A stretch of DNA of 64,000 nt from an uncultured Eubacteriales bacterium (GCA_934647945.1 CAKUFK010000011.1:1-64000); one strand, 5' to 3'; positions 31,367 to 40,143 are shown, counted from the stretch's first letter. Notes: generated from the letters alone by a model not told the origin. Made by a program: numbers and translations.

Positions 31367-32092
31367 ATGAAAAAGCTGTTTGCACTTTTACTGGTGCTTA
31401 TCATGCCGTTGGCCCTTGCCGCCTGCGGCGGAAAAGAGGGCACGGGCTCCGGCGGCGCCTCCAAATCGGGGGGCAAGACTCCCTCCCCCAAATTCAGTGG
31501 CGCCTATCAGTACAATCCGCCCAAGGATACGTACTTTATCAAGTGGCAGGACTTTGACGCGGCGGGCAAGGAGGATGGCAATGCGGATATCTATGCCCGT
31601 ATCGGCGGTGGGTGCAGCTATGCCGAAGAAGGTACAAGTGTCTACCACGCCAGCGACGAGCAGCAGAAATATTACGAACGCGCATGGGAAGGTGAGTACA
31701 GCGACTGGATGGTCAGTCCGGGTTACGGCTATGGAGACTGGAAATCTGACCGCGAGGAATCCGGCGACGATCTCGGCTCCTGCGACGCCTTTGAATATTA
31801 CTTTATGCGGTATTTCCGGGCCTATGGCTTTGATGAGGATGAAGGCAAGCTGGCGGAATATTACGTAGGCACTGAAAAGGTTGCAGGCGTAAATTGTTGG
31901 GTATTTGATTCCAAGGGCCTCAACGCCATCTACTTAAAATTTTGGGTTGACCCCTCCAACGGCTGCTGCCTGAAGTATATGGATACGGAAACCGGGGGTT
32001 CCGGTGAGTACTCCATGGTGACGGAATACAACCTGAATTACACGGCTTGGACGGACAATCTGGCCCCGGCCAGCTATGAGGGGATTGAATGA
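31367..32092 (+). CDS. lipoprotein of unknown function
   Basis: A 241-residue lipoprotein: signal peptide with lipobox LAAC (Cys20), a Gly/Ser-rich spacer, and a mature domain rich in Tyr, Trp and Asp. The mature region may bind ligand through its aromatic residues, but I recognise no family. An AGGAGG ribosome site precedes the ATG. It is one of four lipoproteins in this operon that share a Cys20 signal of nearly equal length. Confidence 0.75.
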   Translation: MKKLFALLLVLIMPLALAACGGKEGTGSGGASKSGGKTPSPKFSGAYQYNPPKDTYFIKWQDFDAAGKEDGNADIYARIGGGCSYAEEGTSVYHASDEQQKYYERAWEGEYSDWMVSPGYGYGDWKSDREESGDDLGSCDAFEYYFMRYFRAYGFDEDEGKLAEYYVGTEKVAGVNCWVFDSKGLNAIYLKFWVDPSNGCCLKYMDTETGGSGEYSMVTEYNLNYTAWTDNLAPASYEGIE

Positions 32093-32102
32093 GGAGGGCA
32101 CA

Positions 32103-32651
32103 ATGAAAAAAGTATGGTCGTGTTTACTGGTCCTTACGATGGCCTTTGCGCTTGCCGCTTGCGGCAAGGACAGTGAAAAAACATCCGGCGGGGATGTTTC
32201 CGTAACAAAGGGCGGCAAGGGTGTCGCCATTGAAGATGTTACCGTTGACAACTGGCAGCAGGTCGTGAAAGACAATTTCGGTCTTACGCTGACCCTTCCC
32301 GAGGGGTGGACTGTTACGAAAACCGTTTCATTGGTCGGTGTGCATGTATATTTTGGCTGTAACGCCGATGAGGCCGAGGTTGTGTCTTTCCTAGAGGGCG
32401 TTTTCAGCGAGCTGAAAAGAATCGCTACCGGCGGCATTACCGGCCACTACGACGATGCCCCATACAACAGCATTGCGGAAGCCCGTGCCGGAACGTTTCC
32501 TGTGGACGCCTTCAACCTGCCGGTGAACGCAGACGGCTCAAAGAAGATACATTTCAGCTTTGGCAAGGAAACGGCATACGATGCCGAAACGGGGAAGTCT
32601 TATATCGAGGCCGTGAGCATCTACTTGTCTCAAAAAGGTGATTGGGGCTAA
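32103..32651 (+). CDS. lipoprotein of unknown function
   Basis: A 182-residue lipoprotein with lipobox LAAC at Cys20 and a soluble mature domain (NWQQVVKDNFGLTLTLPEGW, then VHVYFGCNADEAEVVSFLEG) of mixed alpha/beta type. The start at 32103 follows GGAGG; the frame is open upstream. It begins 11 bases after the preceding lipoprotein gene, so the two are co-translated. The function is unknown. Confidence 0.75.
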   Translation: MKKVWSCLLVLTMAFALAACGKDSEKTSGGDVSVTKGGKGVAIEDVTVDNWQQVVKDNFGLTLTLPEGWTVTKTVSLVGVHVYFGCNADEAEVVSFLEGVFSELKRIATGGITGHYDDAPYNSIAEARAGTFPVDAFNLPVNADGSKKIHFSFGKETAYDAETGKSYIEAVSIYLSQKGDWG

Positions 32652-32801
32652 GCCGGCCGGCTTCCGCACCGGTACCCACCGAAAATCCCGGATGGCCCCC
32701 CTCGCCGTCCGGGATTCGGAAGGTGATGATGAGGACATTTCTGACGGAGTGACGGTATTCACGGCAATGGAAAATTGGTTCAGTAAGGGAAGGAGAAAGC
32801 T

Positions 32802-33479
32802 ATGAAAAAAACAAGGATACTATGGCTCTCGCTTTTGCTTGTGCTCGCCCTTTCCGCCTGCGGCACCGGAAAGCCTATCGGGGATCTTCTCAAAGGGAAT
32901 ACCGGAGTGTCAGGGCAGCAGGAAACGGAAAATCCCGGCGGGAATGCCGGAGAGTTTGATTTCGGTGCCATTCTGTCCGGCAACGGCGGTTCGGAGCTGT
33001 ACAGCGGATATTCGGCGGAGCAAAAGGCCGCGCTGGTCGAGGCGGCCAAGGCCGATGGCATGGACGTAGAGTTCGGCGCGGACGGTTCCACGACCTTTAA
33101 GGATAAGGACGGCAGTGAAGTGGTGCAAAAGGCGGACGGGACCTGGACGGTCAAGGATCCGGACGGCGGCGAGGGCCAGCTCGGCGGGAGCTGGCCGGAT
33201 AACGAATTCACCAAGCTGGTCCCCAAACCGGATTTCGCGCTGGGTGCCGCCGCCGGCGACAGCCAGGAATTTTCGGTCGTATTCATGAACGCCACCATCG
33301 AGCAGATGCGAGGGTATACGGATAAGGTCAAGGCTGCCGGCTTCACTGTGGGAGCCGAGGTGGAGGATCAGGAGCTGATGGGGATGGTCGTCTATACCTA
33401 TTCCGCTTCCAACGCCGCCGGCTATCAGATCGAGATCTATTCCGCAGCCGGTATCAGCGGCCTGACCATCCGCAAATAG
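32802..33479 (+). CDS. lipoprotein with repetitive Asp/Gly region, last gene of the operon
   Basis: A 225-residue lipoprotein: lipobox LSAC (Cys20), a region of alternating Gly, Asp and Lys (DGSTTFKDKDGSEVVQKADG, near 103-122) and a C-terminal beta domain (VFMNATIEQMRGYTDKVKAA, then YQIEIYSAAGISGLTIRK). GGAAGGAG precedes the ATG. A 150-base gap upstream holds a small hairpin; the gene is closed by the terminator at 33584. The function is unknown. Confidence 0.75.
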   Translation: MKKTRILWLSLLLVLALSACGTGKPIGDLLKGNTGVSGQQETENPGGNAGEFDFGAILSGNGGSELYSGYSAEQKAALVEAAKADGMDVEFGADGSTTFKDKDGSEVVQKADGTWTVKDPDGGEGQLGGSWPDNEFTKLVPKPDFALGAAAGDSQEFSVVFMNATIEQMRGYTDKVKAAGFTVGAEVEDQELMGMVVYTYSASNAAGYQIEIYSAAGISGLTIRK

Positions 33480-33583
33480 GAGCCTTGAAGCGGTATGTGA
33501 TGCCGTAGAGGCCATTCCGGCGGACTGTATGTTTTGCCGGTGCGTTGCCTCGTCCCGACCGCTGACCGCGTCCCTAAACGCCG

Positions 33584-33615
33584 AACCCCCGGCCGCAAAA
33601 GCGGCCGGGGGTTTT
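33584..33615. terminator. terminator between convergent operons
   Basis: ACCCCCGGCCGC with its complement around an AAAA loop (33585-33596 and 33601-33612), then TTT. It ends the zinc-ribbon operon and faces the leftward ABC operon that stops at 33656. Confidence 0.85.
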
Positions 33616-33655
33616 CGGATAGGCAAGAACGGCGCGGCGGGACCGGTGGGGGGAT

Positions 33656-35170
33656 TTACTTGATATCCCGGCGGCAGAAGCTGTCCCGGGCGATCCACAG
33701 GAAACAGACGGTGTAAATGAGCAGGATGACGACGGAGAAGCCGAGGGTCATGGTGCCGTCGACGGTGCTGCTCAGGCCCCCTGTCAGACTCATTCCCCCC
33801 ATTGACGAAGGGAAGTAGGCGCTGAGACTGGTGTTGGAGAAGAGAAGAAACTTGAGCCCTGGGATGGTGAAGCCGGCCATAGCGCCGACCAGGGCCACAA
33901 TGGAGAGGACCATTTCGCTGCCGAACATCAGCAGGATCGAGACCGCGATGGCGACGGCGCTCTTCCGGGTGACGGCTGAAAGCATCAGCGCCAACGAAGC
34001 GTAGGCGATCACCGGCAGGAGGAAGAGGAGATATTTGAGCAGGATGAACAGGAGATAGGGGATGCGCACGACGGTGCCGAACAACGGCGTCACCTGCATG
34101 GCGGCGAGATCGGAGAAGCCGGTGAACAGGCCGCTGACGAAGAAGGACATCACAAACATCGCGCCGGAGGTGATGAGGATGACCTCGAGGAGCAGAAGGG
34201 CCTTGGACCAGAAGATCTTGGACCGGCGGTGGGGGGTGATAAGCAGCAGCTTGACCGTACCGGTCCCGAATTCCGTCGCCAGTATGCCGCCGGCGATCAC
34301 CATGAGCAGCAGGGAGACCAGCTCCAGGCTGCTGGTGGAGACATCCATCATCGCCGGGAAAGAAGTGCTGTCGACAGGAGGCGTGTCTGTTGACAGGCGC
34401 TTGAGCGCCACCTCGATATTCGATTCGAGCTCACGCCGCTGGGTTTTGGTCAGCGGGGTGTTGTTCTCGCTTTCCCCCCGTACGAGGGAGAGCTTGCTGG
34501 TTTGGATAAGCTGTAGCTGCTCGCTTTTCCAAGCACCGGCATCGGTCTGATCCTGGCCGTAATACCCCATGGTGGTGGAGACGGGCTGTATCCCCATTTC
34601 CAGGTACATATCGAGGATTTCAATCTGGACCTCCACCTCTTCGGGGGACTGATTCCCCAGTTCGTCGGGGGTGAGGGCGGCAAGCTCGTCCTTACGGGAT
34701 TGGATGTAGGCCCGCCAGTCGTTGTCCGCCAGCAGGGCGTCGATTTCCGCCATCTTGGCCCGGGCGTCGGCAACCGACAGCTCCAGCTCGGCCCGTTCCT
34801 CCTCCGCCAGGAGCGGGTTTTTGAGCTGTTCGAGCGCCTCCAGCTCCACGCGCTTGTACTGATCCCAGTAGGAGGACACGAGATCGGTCCGCCAGTCGGA
34901 GGGCGGGATGTCGTTATCCAGCAGATATTTGAATTTCTGTGCCTCCGCATACGACATGGGGTCGCTGTCCGCATTGCGCTGGGCATAGGTGTAGTTCCAC
35001 TCGTAGTTTTCACGCCAGGTGGTGCCGCCCCCACTGGACATAAGCACGTTGGACAGCTTGACAATGCCGAGGGTGAAGAGCATTAACGCCACGATGACGC
35101 CCATCAGGATCCAGGTGGACACTTTTTTATACAGCTTGGTCCGTTCGTTTTGCAGCAGCTTATTCAACAA
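33656..35170 (-). CDS. ABC-2 type transporter permease
   Basis: A 504-residue permease of the ABC-2 class. It has an N-terminal membrane helix (about 20-40), a long extracytoplasmic helical domain (about 45-270, rich in Glu and Ala) and five or six helices in the C-terminal half (EFGTGTVKLLLITPHRRSKI marks the coupling region). It starts with TTG at 35170, inside the end of the ATPase gene, with GGAGGG just upstream. With the ATPase it should export a peptide, lipid or antibiotic, or alter the envelope. The large outer domain resembles permeases of bacitracin- and lantibiotic-type transporters only loosely. Confidence 0.85.
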   Translation of the reverse strand: MLNKLLQNERTKLYKKVSTWILMGVIVALMLFTLGIVKLSNVLMSSGGGTTWRENYEWNYTYAQRNADSDPMSYAEAQKFKYLLDNDIPPSDWRTDLVSSYWDQYKRVELEALEQLKNPLLAEEERAELELSVADARAKMAEIDALLADNDWRAYIQSRKDELAALTPDELGNQSPEEVEVQIEILDMYLEMGIQPVSTTMGYYGQDQTDAGAWKSEQLQLIQTSKLSLVRGESENNTPLTKTQRRELESNIEVALKRLSTDTPPVDSTSFPAMMDVSTSSLELVSLLLMVIAGGILATEFGTGTVKLLLITPHRRSKIFWSKALLLLEVILITSGAMFVMSFFVSGLFTGFSDLAAMQVTPLFGTVVRIPYLLFILLKYLLFLLPVIAYASLALMLSAVTRKSAVAIAVSILLMFGSEMVLSIVALVGAMAGFTIPGLKFLLFSNTSLSAYFPSSMGGMSLTGGLSSTVDGTMTLGFSVVILLIYTVCFLWIARDSFCRRDIK

Positions 35171-36080
35171 CGTTCCCTCCCCCTGTGATCGACATGAAGA
35201 TCTGCTCGAGGGAGTTGCCCTGAGCGGCCAGGCCATAGATGGTGATGCCGTTTTCCATGAAGCGGCAGTTGACGTTCCCGACCTCTTCTTCCGCGATGTG
35301 CAGGTCGATGAAATCGGGCCCGACGCCGACCAGGCGGTCGGAGAGGTGCTGCTGGGCCAGGCGGACGGCGTCCTCCATGGGCCGCAGGGAGTAGCGGTAG
35401 ATGTTGCCGGTATTCAGGCGGGAGAGCTCTTCGATCGTGCCCACCCGGAGCAGCTCGCCGTTGTTGATGATGCCGACGGTGTCGCACATGAGCTGCATTT
35501 CCTGGAGGATGTGGCTGGAAACCATCACCGACAGCCCCCGCTGATGGGCCAGATGCCGCAGCAGGTCCCGGAATTCTTTGATACCAGCCGGATCGAGGCC
35601 GTTGGTCGGCTCATCCAGAATCATGATTTTCGGATTGTGGAGCAGGGCCTGTGCGACGCCCAGCCGCTGTTTCATGCCCAGGGAATAGCTTTTGAACTTT
35701 TCCTTGATCCGCATCTGCATCCCAACGAGGGTCACGACCTCGTCGATGCGGCGCGGATCGGCGCCGCAGGCGCGGGCCTGGATCATCAGGTTGTCGTAAC
35801 CGGACAGGTAGCCGTACATATCCGGGTTTTCCACGATGCCGCTGATTCCCGACATGGCGGCCTCGAAATCGTTTTCGATATCGTGCCCGTTGACCAGGAT
35901 GGTGCCGCTGTCCGCGGCGAGCAGACCGAGCACCATTTTGATGGTGGTGGTTTTGCCTGCACCGTTCGGGCCGAGGAAACCGAATATTTCTCCTTCCCCG
36001 ACCGCGAAGCTGACGTTTTTCACGACGGGGCGGTGCCCAAAGGATTTGCAGACGTTTTCCAGACGGAGTACCTCGCTCAT
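35160..36080 (-). CDS. ABC transporter ATP-binding protein
   Basis: A 306-residue ATPase of the BcrA/ABC-2 drug-export class. Walker A is GPNGAGKTTT (near residue 38-46), the signature is YSLGMKQRLG (near 135), and Walker B is KIMILDEPTNGLDPAG with the D-loop. An extra C-terminal region (230-306) is typical of this class. It overlaps the preceding gene by four bases and the permease start by 11, so the three genes form a tight operon. The substrate is unknown. Confidence 0.95.
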   Translation of the reverse strand: MSEVLRLENVCKSFGHRPVVKNVSFAVGEGEIFGFLGPNGAGKTTTIKMVLGLLAADSGTILVNGHDIENDFEAAMSGISGIVENPDMYGYLSGYDNLMIQARACGADPRRIDEVVTLVGMQMRIKEKFKSYSLGMKQRLGVAQALLHNPKIMILDEPTNGLDPAGIKEFRDLLRHLAHQRGLSVMVSSHILQEMQLMCDTVGIINNGELLRVGTIEELSRLNTGNIYRYSLRPMEDAVRLAQQHLSDRLVGVGPDFIDLHIAEEEVGNVNCRFMENGITIYGLAAQGNSLEQIFMSITGGGNVVE

Positions 36081-36688
36081 GCCGTCGCCTCCTCTATGCT
36101 TTTATAAGAATCGCGGTAGAGGCTGCTCACACGGTAGAGCTTCCATTCCCCATCGGATTTCTGAAAAATCAGGGTCATGTCGACGGTCTGCTGGCCGTCC
36201 TCCACCTTGACCAGTCCTTCGGTCCGATAGTTGGTAAAATCGCCGCTGACCCGATAGGTGTATTCCATGGAAAGGCTGGCGGTATCCTCGTTGATCAGGC
36301 AGCGGACCACCCGGGCCTTCTCGAGTTCCTGGGAGTGGATCAGGAAGTCGCCGTACGCGATGGAGCCGACCTCGCCCATGACCAGGCTGACCGCCGGCTT
36401 CAGATAGCCGGAATCCTGGACGAACAGGGGGGCGAGCTCCGCCTCGATTTCCGCCTGCTTGGCCGACAGGGCTGCTTTGTCGCGGTCGAGCCGCGCGGCG
36501 TCCTCCTGCGTCATGGTGGCGAGGCCCTCGAAGGTCTGCCGGACGGTGTCGGCGGCCTTTTTCAGTTCATTCCTTTGAGGAATGAGCATGAGTTGGGTGG
36601 CAATTACATACAACACGACGGCGCCCAACAGCACCATGGACACGATAAATCCACGGTTTACCCGCTTTTTGGGTTTCATTTCGCTCAT
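36077..36688 (-). CDS. single-span membrane protein, first gene of the ABC-2 operon
   Basis: A 203-residue protein with a short basic cytoplasmic start, one membrane helix (about 14-35), a coiled-coil-like stretch (40-85, KAADTVRQTFEGLATMTQED) and an outer beta domain (95-195) of unknown type. A GAGGAGATG site lies upstream of the ATG. It is translationally coupled to the ATPase gene. It may be an accessory subunit of the transporter or a cell-envelope factor. Confidence 0.75.
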   Translation of the reverse strand: MSEMKPKKRVNRGFIVSMVLLGAVVLYVIATQLMLIPQRNELKKAADTVRQTFEGLATMTQEDAARLDRDKAALSAKQAEIEAELAPLFVQDSGYLKPAVSLVMGEVGSIAYGDFLIHSQELEKARVVRCLINEDTASLSMEYTYRVSGDFTNYRTEGLVKVEDGQQTVDMTLIFQKSDGEWKLYRVSSLYRDSYKSIEEATA

Positions 36689-36851
36689 CGGTTCATCTCC
36701 TCTTCTCTGTCAAATGGGGCCGCCGGCCGTGCGGCCGGCGGGTTCAAACCACGCTCATTATAGCACGCGTTTTTGCAAATAAAACCGGATTCGGGCTTTT
36801 TTCCGCCATCCTTCATAAAAACTTAATACTTCCCGAAAAGTCCTGTCCCCC

Positions 36852-36880
36852 TTGAAAAGGAGGCTAAAATTTGCTAGACT
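36852..36880 (+). promoter_or_regulatory. promoter of the DUF4870 gene
   Basis: TTGAAA (36852-36857) and TAGACT (36875-36880) are 17 bases apart; the start codon lies 36 bases further on. Confidence 0.55.
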
Positions 36881-36915
36881 AAAAAACAGAAATTATAAGA
36901 AAGCGGGTTTTAGGC

Positions 36916-37242
36916 ATGGCACAGAACAATTCCACGGCCAAGGTCATCTCCATCCTGGACTACATAGGGATCCTCTGGATCTTGGGCCTGTTCATCGAAA
37001 AGGACGACCCGGACGTCAAATTCCACACCAATCAGGGGCTCATCCTCTTCCTGCTGGAGGTCGTGACGGGCGTGTTTTCGGTCCTGTCGGTCATCCCCAT
37101 TCTCGGAATCGTGTTCACCCTCGCCGGTGGGCTTCTGGGCATCGTCTGCCTGGTGCTGGCCATCCTCGGGATTGTCAACGCCGCCCAGGGGCTGCAGAAG
37201 CCCCTGCCGGTCATCGGTACCCTGTTCAGCTTTATCAAATAA
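36916..37242 (+). CDS. DUF4870 (Tic20-like) membrane protein
   Basis: A 108-residue membrane protein with four hydrophobic segments: ISILDYIGILWILGLF, FHTNQGLILFLLEVVTGVFS and two more up to residue 95. The FHTNQGL motif and the closing LGIVNAAQG pattern match the membrane half of the zinc-ribbon protein encoded at 30661, so both derive from one family. It has its own promoter and a strong terminator (37261), so it is a single-gene unit. The function is unknown. Confidence 0.85.
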   Translation: MAQNNSTAKVISILDYIGILWILGLFIEKDDPDVKFHTNQGLILFLLEVVTGVFSVLSVIPILGIVFTLAGGLLGIVCLVLAILGIVNAAQGLQKPLPVIGTLFSFIK

Positions 37243-37260
37243 GGCGGGCGGATAACCAAA

Positions 37261-37301
37261 AACACAGCCGGCGCAGCAACTGCTGCGCCGGCTGTGTTTC
37301 T
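37261..37301. terminator. strong bidirectional terminator
   Basis: An 18-bp perfect stem (37261-37278 and 37281-37298) with a two-base loop, starting AACACAGCCGG, followed by TTTC. Confidence 0.9.
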
Positions 37302-37435
37302 ATGGGGAAATAGAAAGGGGGAAACAGAAAATCGATACCCGGGCAGGCCGGAAACGGAGAGGAAAGCCGACGCCCGGTGGAAGCATTTGTAGGATACATT
37401 CTTATCATATCATATACGGAGAAAAATTGCAATAC

Positions 37436-37450
37436 ATATGTGACACATAT
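37436..37450. promoter_or_regulatory. palindromic operator-like site
   Basis: ATATGTGACACATAT (perfect arms around one base) lies about 65 bases upstream of the ribbon-helix-helix gene at 37514, in an AT-rich stretch. It may be the binding site of that protein. Confidence 0.35.
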
Positions 37451-37489
37451 TCACATGCAAAATCAATGCATAATAAAGGCAGACATATA

Positions 37490-37975
37490 TTATGCAGCGA
37501 CGGGGGAGATATGATGAGAAAATTCAAGATCCCATCCATTCCACCGACCACGAATAAATGCATTCGGATCCCGAACGATGTCATCGCCGGGGTGGAGAAG
37601 GCGATCCGGGGCCGAGACTGCACGTTTTCGGCGTTCGTCATCGAGGCGCTCCGAGTGGCATTGGAGAACCTTGAGGAGGAAAACGGCGAGCATCCCGATC
37701 CGTGAAACGACAGAAAAGAGAGGCCGCCGGAATCGCCGGCGGCCTCTCGACATGTATGACCCGTATTTGCCTGTCCCGTGGGGATTCCCGCTTACCACAG
37801 GCTCTCTCCCTTTTCGACCGCCCTTCTGGAGGCGGAACGGACCGCTTTCAGGATGGCATTCGGGCAGGGTGATTTCGACGCAGTCCCGGCAGGCCCCCTG
37901 GGCATCCAGGGAAATGGCCGTTAACAGGCAGAGGCCGCTGTCCCAATAGATACAGAACTGGTTGTCGCACCGCAT
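37490..37975 (-). CDS. small Cys-rich protein; 3' end uncertain (possible frameshift)
   Basis: The start is convincing: an ATG at 37975 behind GAGGAGGG, and MRCDNQFCIYWDSGLCLLTA followed by a further CRDC pair, the look of short Cys-rich proteins common in clostridia. After about residue 38 (EITLPE) the frame continues through a low-quality Arg-rich stretch to 37490, and covers the whole ribbon-helix-helix gene on the other strand. A +1 shift at that point gives a normal ending about 23 residues later (NAILKAVRSASRRAVEKGE then stop). So either a frameshift or a read-through extension is present. The true protein is probably about 60 residues. Confidence 0.5.
   Translation of the reverse strand: MRCDNQFCIYWDSGLCLLTAISLDAQGACRDCVEITLPECHPESGPFRLQKGGRKGREPVVSGNPHGTGKYGSYMSRGRRRFRRPLFSVVSRIGMLAVFLLKVLQCHSERLDDERRKRAVSAPDRLLHPGDDIVRDPNAFIRGRWNGWDLEFSHHISPVAA
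37514..37705 (+). CDS. ribbon-helix-helix protein
   Basis: A 63-residue protein (MRKFKIPSIPPTTNKCIRIP start) with the Arc-type pattern: a basic strand (CIRIPNDVI) then two helices (AGVEKAIRG, SAFVIEALRVALENL). GGGGGAG lies upstream of the ATG at 37514 (another ATG sits three bases before). It is likely a DNA-binding regulator; the palindrome at 37436 could be its site. It is convergent with, and antisense to, the Cys-rich frame at 37490-37975. Confidence 0.7.
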   Translation: MRKFKIPSIPPTTNKCIRIPNDVIAGVEKAIRGRDCTFSAFVIEALRVALENLEEENGEHPDP

Positions 37976-38111
37976 ACCACAGCCCTCCTCAATATACACG
38001 ACATATGCCATATGATAATTATATATTATAAGTTATTAGACACCAAGAGCTGGTTATAGACTTATGTTTATTTTCTGAAATTCGCCATACACTTTTTATG
38101 AGGTGACGCGG

Positions 38112-38363
38112 ATGTCCAGAAGCACGAAAATCGCTTTTCACAACCGGGACAAATACATCGCGCTGGGCCTGAACATCGCCTATTACCGGAAACGGCAGGG
38201 GATGACGCAGGAACAGCTCGCGGAAAAAGCCGGAATCAGCCGTTCCTATCTGGGAGAGATCGAGGCACCTAACATGGTGTCCACCCTGTCGCTGGAGGTG
38301 CTGTTCAACATCGCCGCCGCGCTGCAGGTCCCGGAATACCAGCTGCTGGAGTTCCGGGACTGA
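38112..38363 (+). CDS. XRE-family regulator
   Basis: An 83-residue Cro/CI-type regulator. The helix-turn-helix is at about 20-50 (YYRKRQGMTQEQLAEKAGIS then RSYLGEIEAP) and a dimerisation tail follows. The start at 38112 follows GAGGTGA. It is divergent from the Cys-rich gene at 37975 across an AT-rich gap that should hold both promoters. A terminator follows at 38393. Its targets are unknown. Confidence 0.85.
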   Translation: MSRSTKIAFHNRDKYIALGLNIAYYRKRQGMTQEQLAEKAGISRSYLGEIEAPNMVSTLSLEVLFNIAAALQVPEYQLLEFRD

Positions 38364-38392
38364 CAGCCGGACAAACGAATAGGCAAAAGCGT

Positions 38393-38418
38393 CGCCCCCG
38401 GAGATTTCTCCGGGGGCG
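38393..38418. terminator. hairpin between convergent genes
   Basis: CGCCCCCGGAGA and its complement (38393-38404 and 38407-38418) form a stem with almost no loop. No long T run follows. Confidence 0.5.
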
Positions 38419-38472
38419 ATGTCGTATGGGCTATGTACGGTCCGAACCGCTGCCGATTTTTAACCCAAGGGA

Positions 38473-40128
38473 TCAGGCGTCGGGGGTATCGGAACCGGAA
38501 TCCGAACCGGCGTCGGGCTCCGCGCCCGCTTCCAGGTCGGCCGGGACTTTTCCGGGACGAATCTTGAAATACCAGTAGGCAAAGCCGCCGCCTCCGCCCA
38601 GAAGGAGGACGGCCGCCGCGATCAGGACGACGGGCAGCCACGGGAAGCCGCCGGTTTCCCCTGTGCCGCCCGGGAGGTCTGAGCTGTCGGAGGGCGCGGT
38701 ACCCGTGGCGTTGTTACCGGCCTCGACGGTGGAGGAATCCGGCAGGGAGGCGCCACCGGAAGGGAGGCTCCCGTCCGGGTCGGTGATTTCAGGGGCACTG
38801 CCGTCAGGGGATGTGGTGCCGTCCCCGCCGTTGGGGGAGGTCACGGGCGGATTGTTGTTCTGGTTGTTGTCCGGGGGCTTGGTGCCAGGGGTGGAGGCGT
38901 CGCCCAGGATCTCGCTGACCCGGACATTGTCGAACAGGACGCCGAAATCCGGGCCCTGCTCGGCCAGGGCGATGAAGAAGCGCAGCCCGTAAACCGCGCC
39001 GGCTTCAAAGTCGGTAGGGGTGTAGTCCACTGTCACCCGTTTGTATCCGTTCGGGAGGGATTCTCCCAGGTCGTTGGTGACGAGGTTGACGTTGCTCCAT
39101 CCGCCTAGGTTGCCGGGCATCTTATCGGGATCCTGCATGAAAGCCACATGGGTCTGCATCGTGTCTTCGCGGGTGGTACCGAGGAATTTGTAGTCGAACA
39201 TCAGCCGGTAGCTCTTGCCGGGTTTTAGGTTTTCGCTGAAGTTGACATAGGCGGAACCGTAACTGAGCATCATGTTGCCGGCCATACGGAGGGCCTTGGA
39301 ACCGCCGTCCTCGACGACGGTGGCGGCCATTTTGTCGCCTTCCGCCGTCCACCAGCCGTTGACGTCGGGGTTGGGATCGTAGAGGGTGCTGACGTTCTTA
39401 TACTCGAAGTCGCCGCCCCGCACGAGGTTGGCGTCGGACAGCTCGACCGCTTTGTCGGTGCCGGCCTTTGCGCTGATTTTGCAGATTTCCACGTTGTCGA
39501 TCAGGATATTGGCCTCGTTGCCGAGCTTGGCTCCGTTGTAATTGAATTCCGCGAAGAAGCGGATGGCCTTGAAGCTGGAGGGGGCCTGCGCCACGAAGGT
39601 GCCGGAGACCTGCTTCCAGCCGTCGCCCACGTCGACACCGGGGCGCTGCGCCAGGCCCACGACGAGGGTGTGGATGGGACCGGTGCCGCCGTCCATGACA
39701 TCGCAGTGGAGCTGGTTGGTTTTGGTCAGCGGGTCGGTCACTTTATACAGGAAGGTGATCTGATAGGTTTCGGCTTTTTTAATCGTGCTTTTGGGGAAGA
39801 CGTAGTAGGCGGCGCCGTATGCGTCGTTCCCGTTGCCCTCGATTTGCAGGCATTTGCCCCCGCCGTATCCCTTGTCGACGATGCTGGTGGTTTTGTAGTC
39901 GTATTCGTTGGAGCGCCACCCCTGGGTGGAAGAGAGCTCCTCGTTGGTCCCTTTTTGCGGCAGGATGCCGGTGGCCGCCGATTCAAAGGTACCGGTACAG
40001 AAATTCTCGCCTTTGACGATCGTGTACGCTTTGGCCGAGCTGGTATCCGCCGCAGCGGGGAGCAGCAGGGTCAGCGACAGCAGCGCGGCGGCCGTCAGGC
40101 TGATCAGCTTTTTCACAGGAAACACCAT
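38473..40128 (-). CDS. surface protein with two carbohydrate-binding-like domains and membrane anchor
   Basis: A 551-residue exported protein with a signal peptide (about 1-26). Two beta-sandwich units (about 40-215 and 230-410) each contain a DGxxSKxLRxxG-like strand and end in a DNVxI/DNVRVS strand; they resemble CBM4/22-like modules. A long Pro/Ser/Thr/Asn/Gly linker, one membrane helix (about 495-515) and an acidic tail follow. It probably holds glycans at the cell surface. The start context is unusual: GGAAAGGG abuts the ATG, so a GTG at 40116 is a possible alternative. It is paralogous to the gene upstream and last in the transport operon. Confidence 0.75.
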   Translation of the reverse strand: MVFPVKKLISLTAAALLSLTLLLPAAADTSSAKAYTIVKGENFCTGTFESAATGILPQKGTNEELSSTQGWRSNEYDYKTTSIVDKGYGGGKCLQIEGNGNDAYGAAYYVFPKSTIKKAETYQITFLYKVTDPLTKTNQLHCDVMDGGTGPIHTLVVGLAQRPGVDVGDGWKQVSGTFVAQAPSSFKAIRFFAEFNYNGAKLGNEANILIDNVEICKISAKAGTDKAVELSDANLVRGGDFEYKNVSTLYDPNPDVNGWWTAEGDKMAATVVEDGGSKALRMAGNMMLSYGSAYVNFSENLKPGKSYRLMFDYKFLGTTREDTMQTHVAFMQDPDKMPGNLGGWSNVNLVTNDLGESLPNGYKRVTVDYTPTDFEAGAVYGLRFFIALAEQGPDFGVLFDNVRVSEILGDASTPGTKPPDNNQNNNPPVTSPNGGDGTTSPDGSAPEITDPDGSLPSGGASLPDSSTVEAGNNATGTAPSDSSDLPGGTGETGGFPWLPVVLIAAAVLLLGGGGGFAYWYFKIRPGKVPADLEAGAEPDAGSDSGSDTPDA

Positions 40129-40143
40129 CCCTTTCCGTCATCC

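Noticed and set aside
32692..32805. A 37-codon frame between two lipoprotein genes
   Set aside because: No ribosome site; the region contains a hairpin and overlaps the ribosome site of the next gene.
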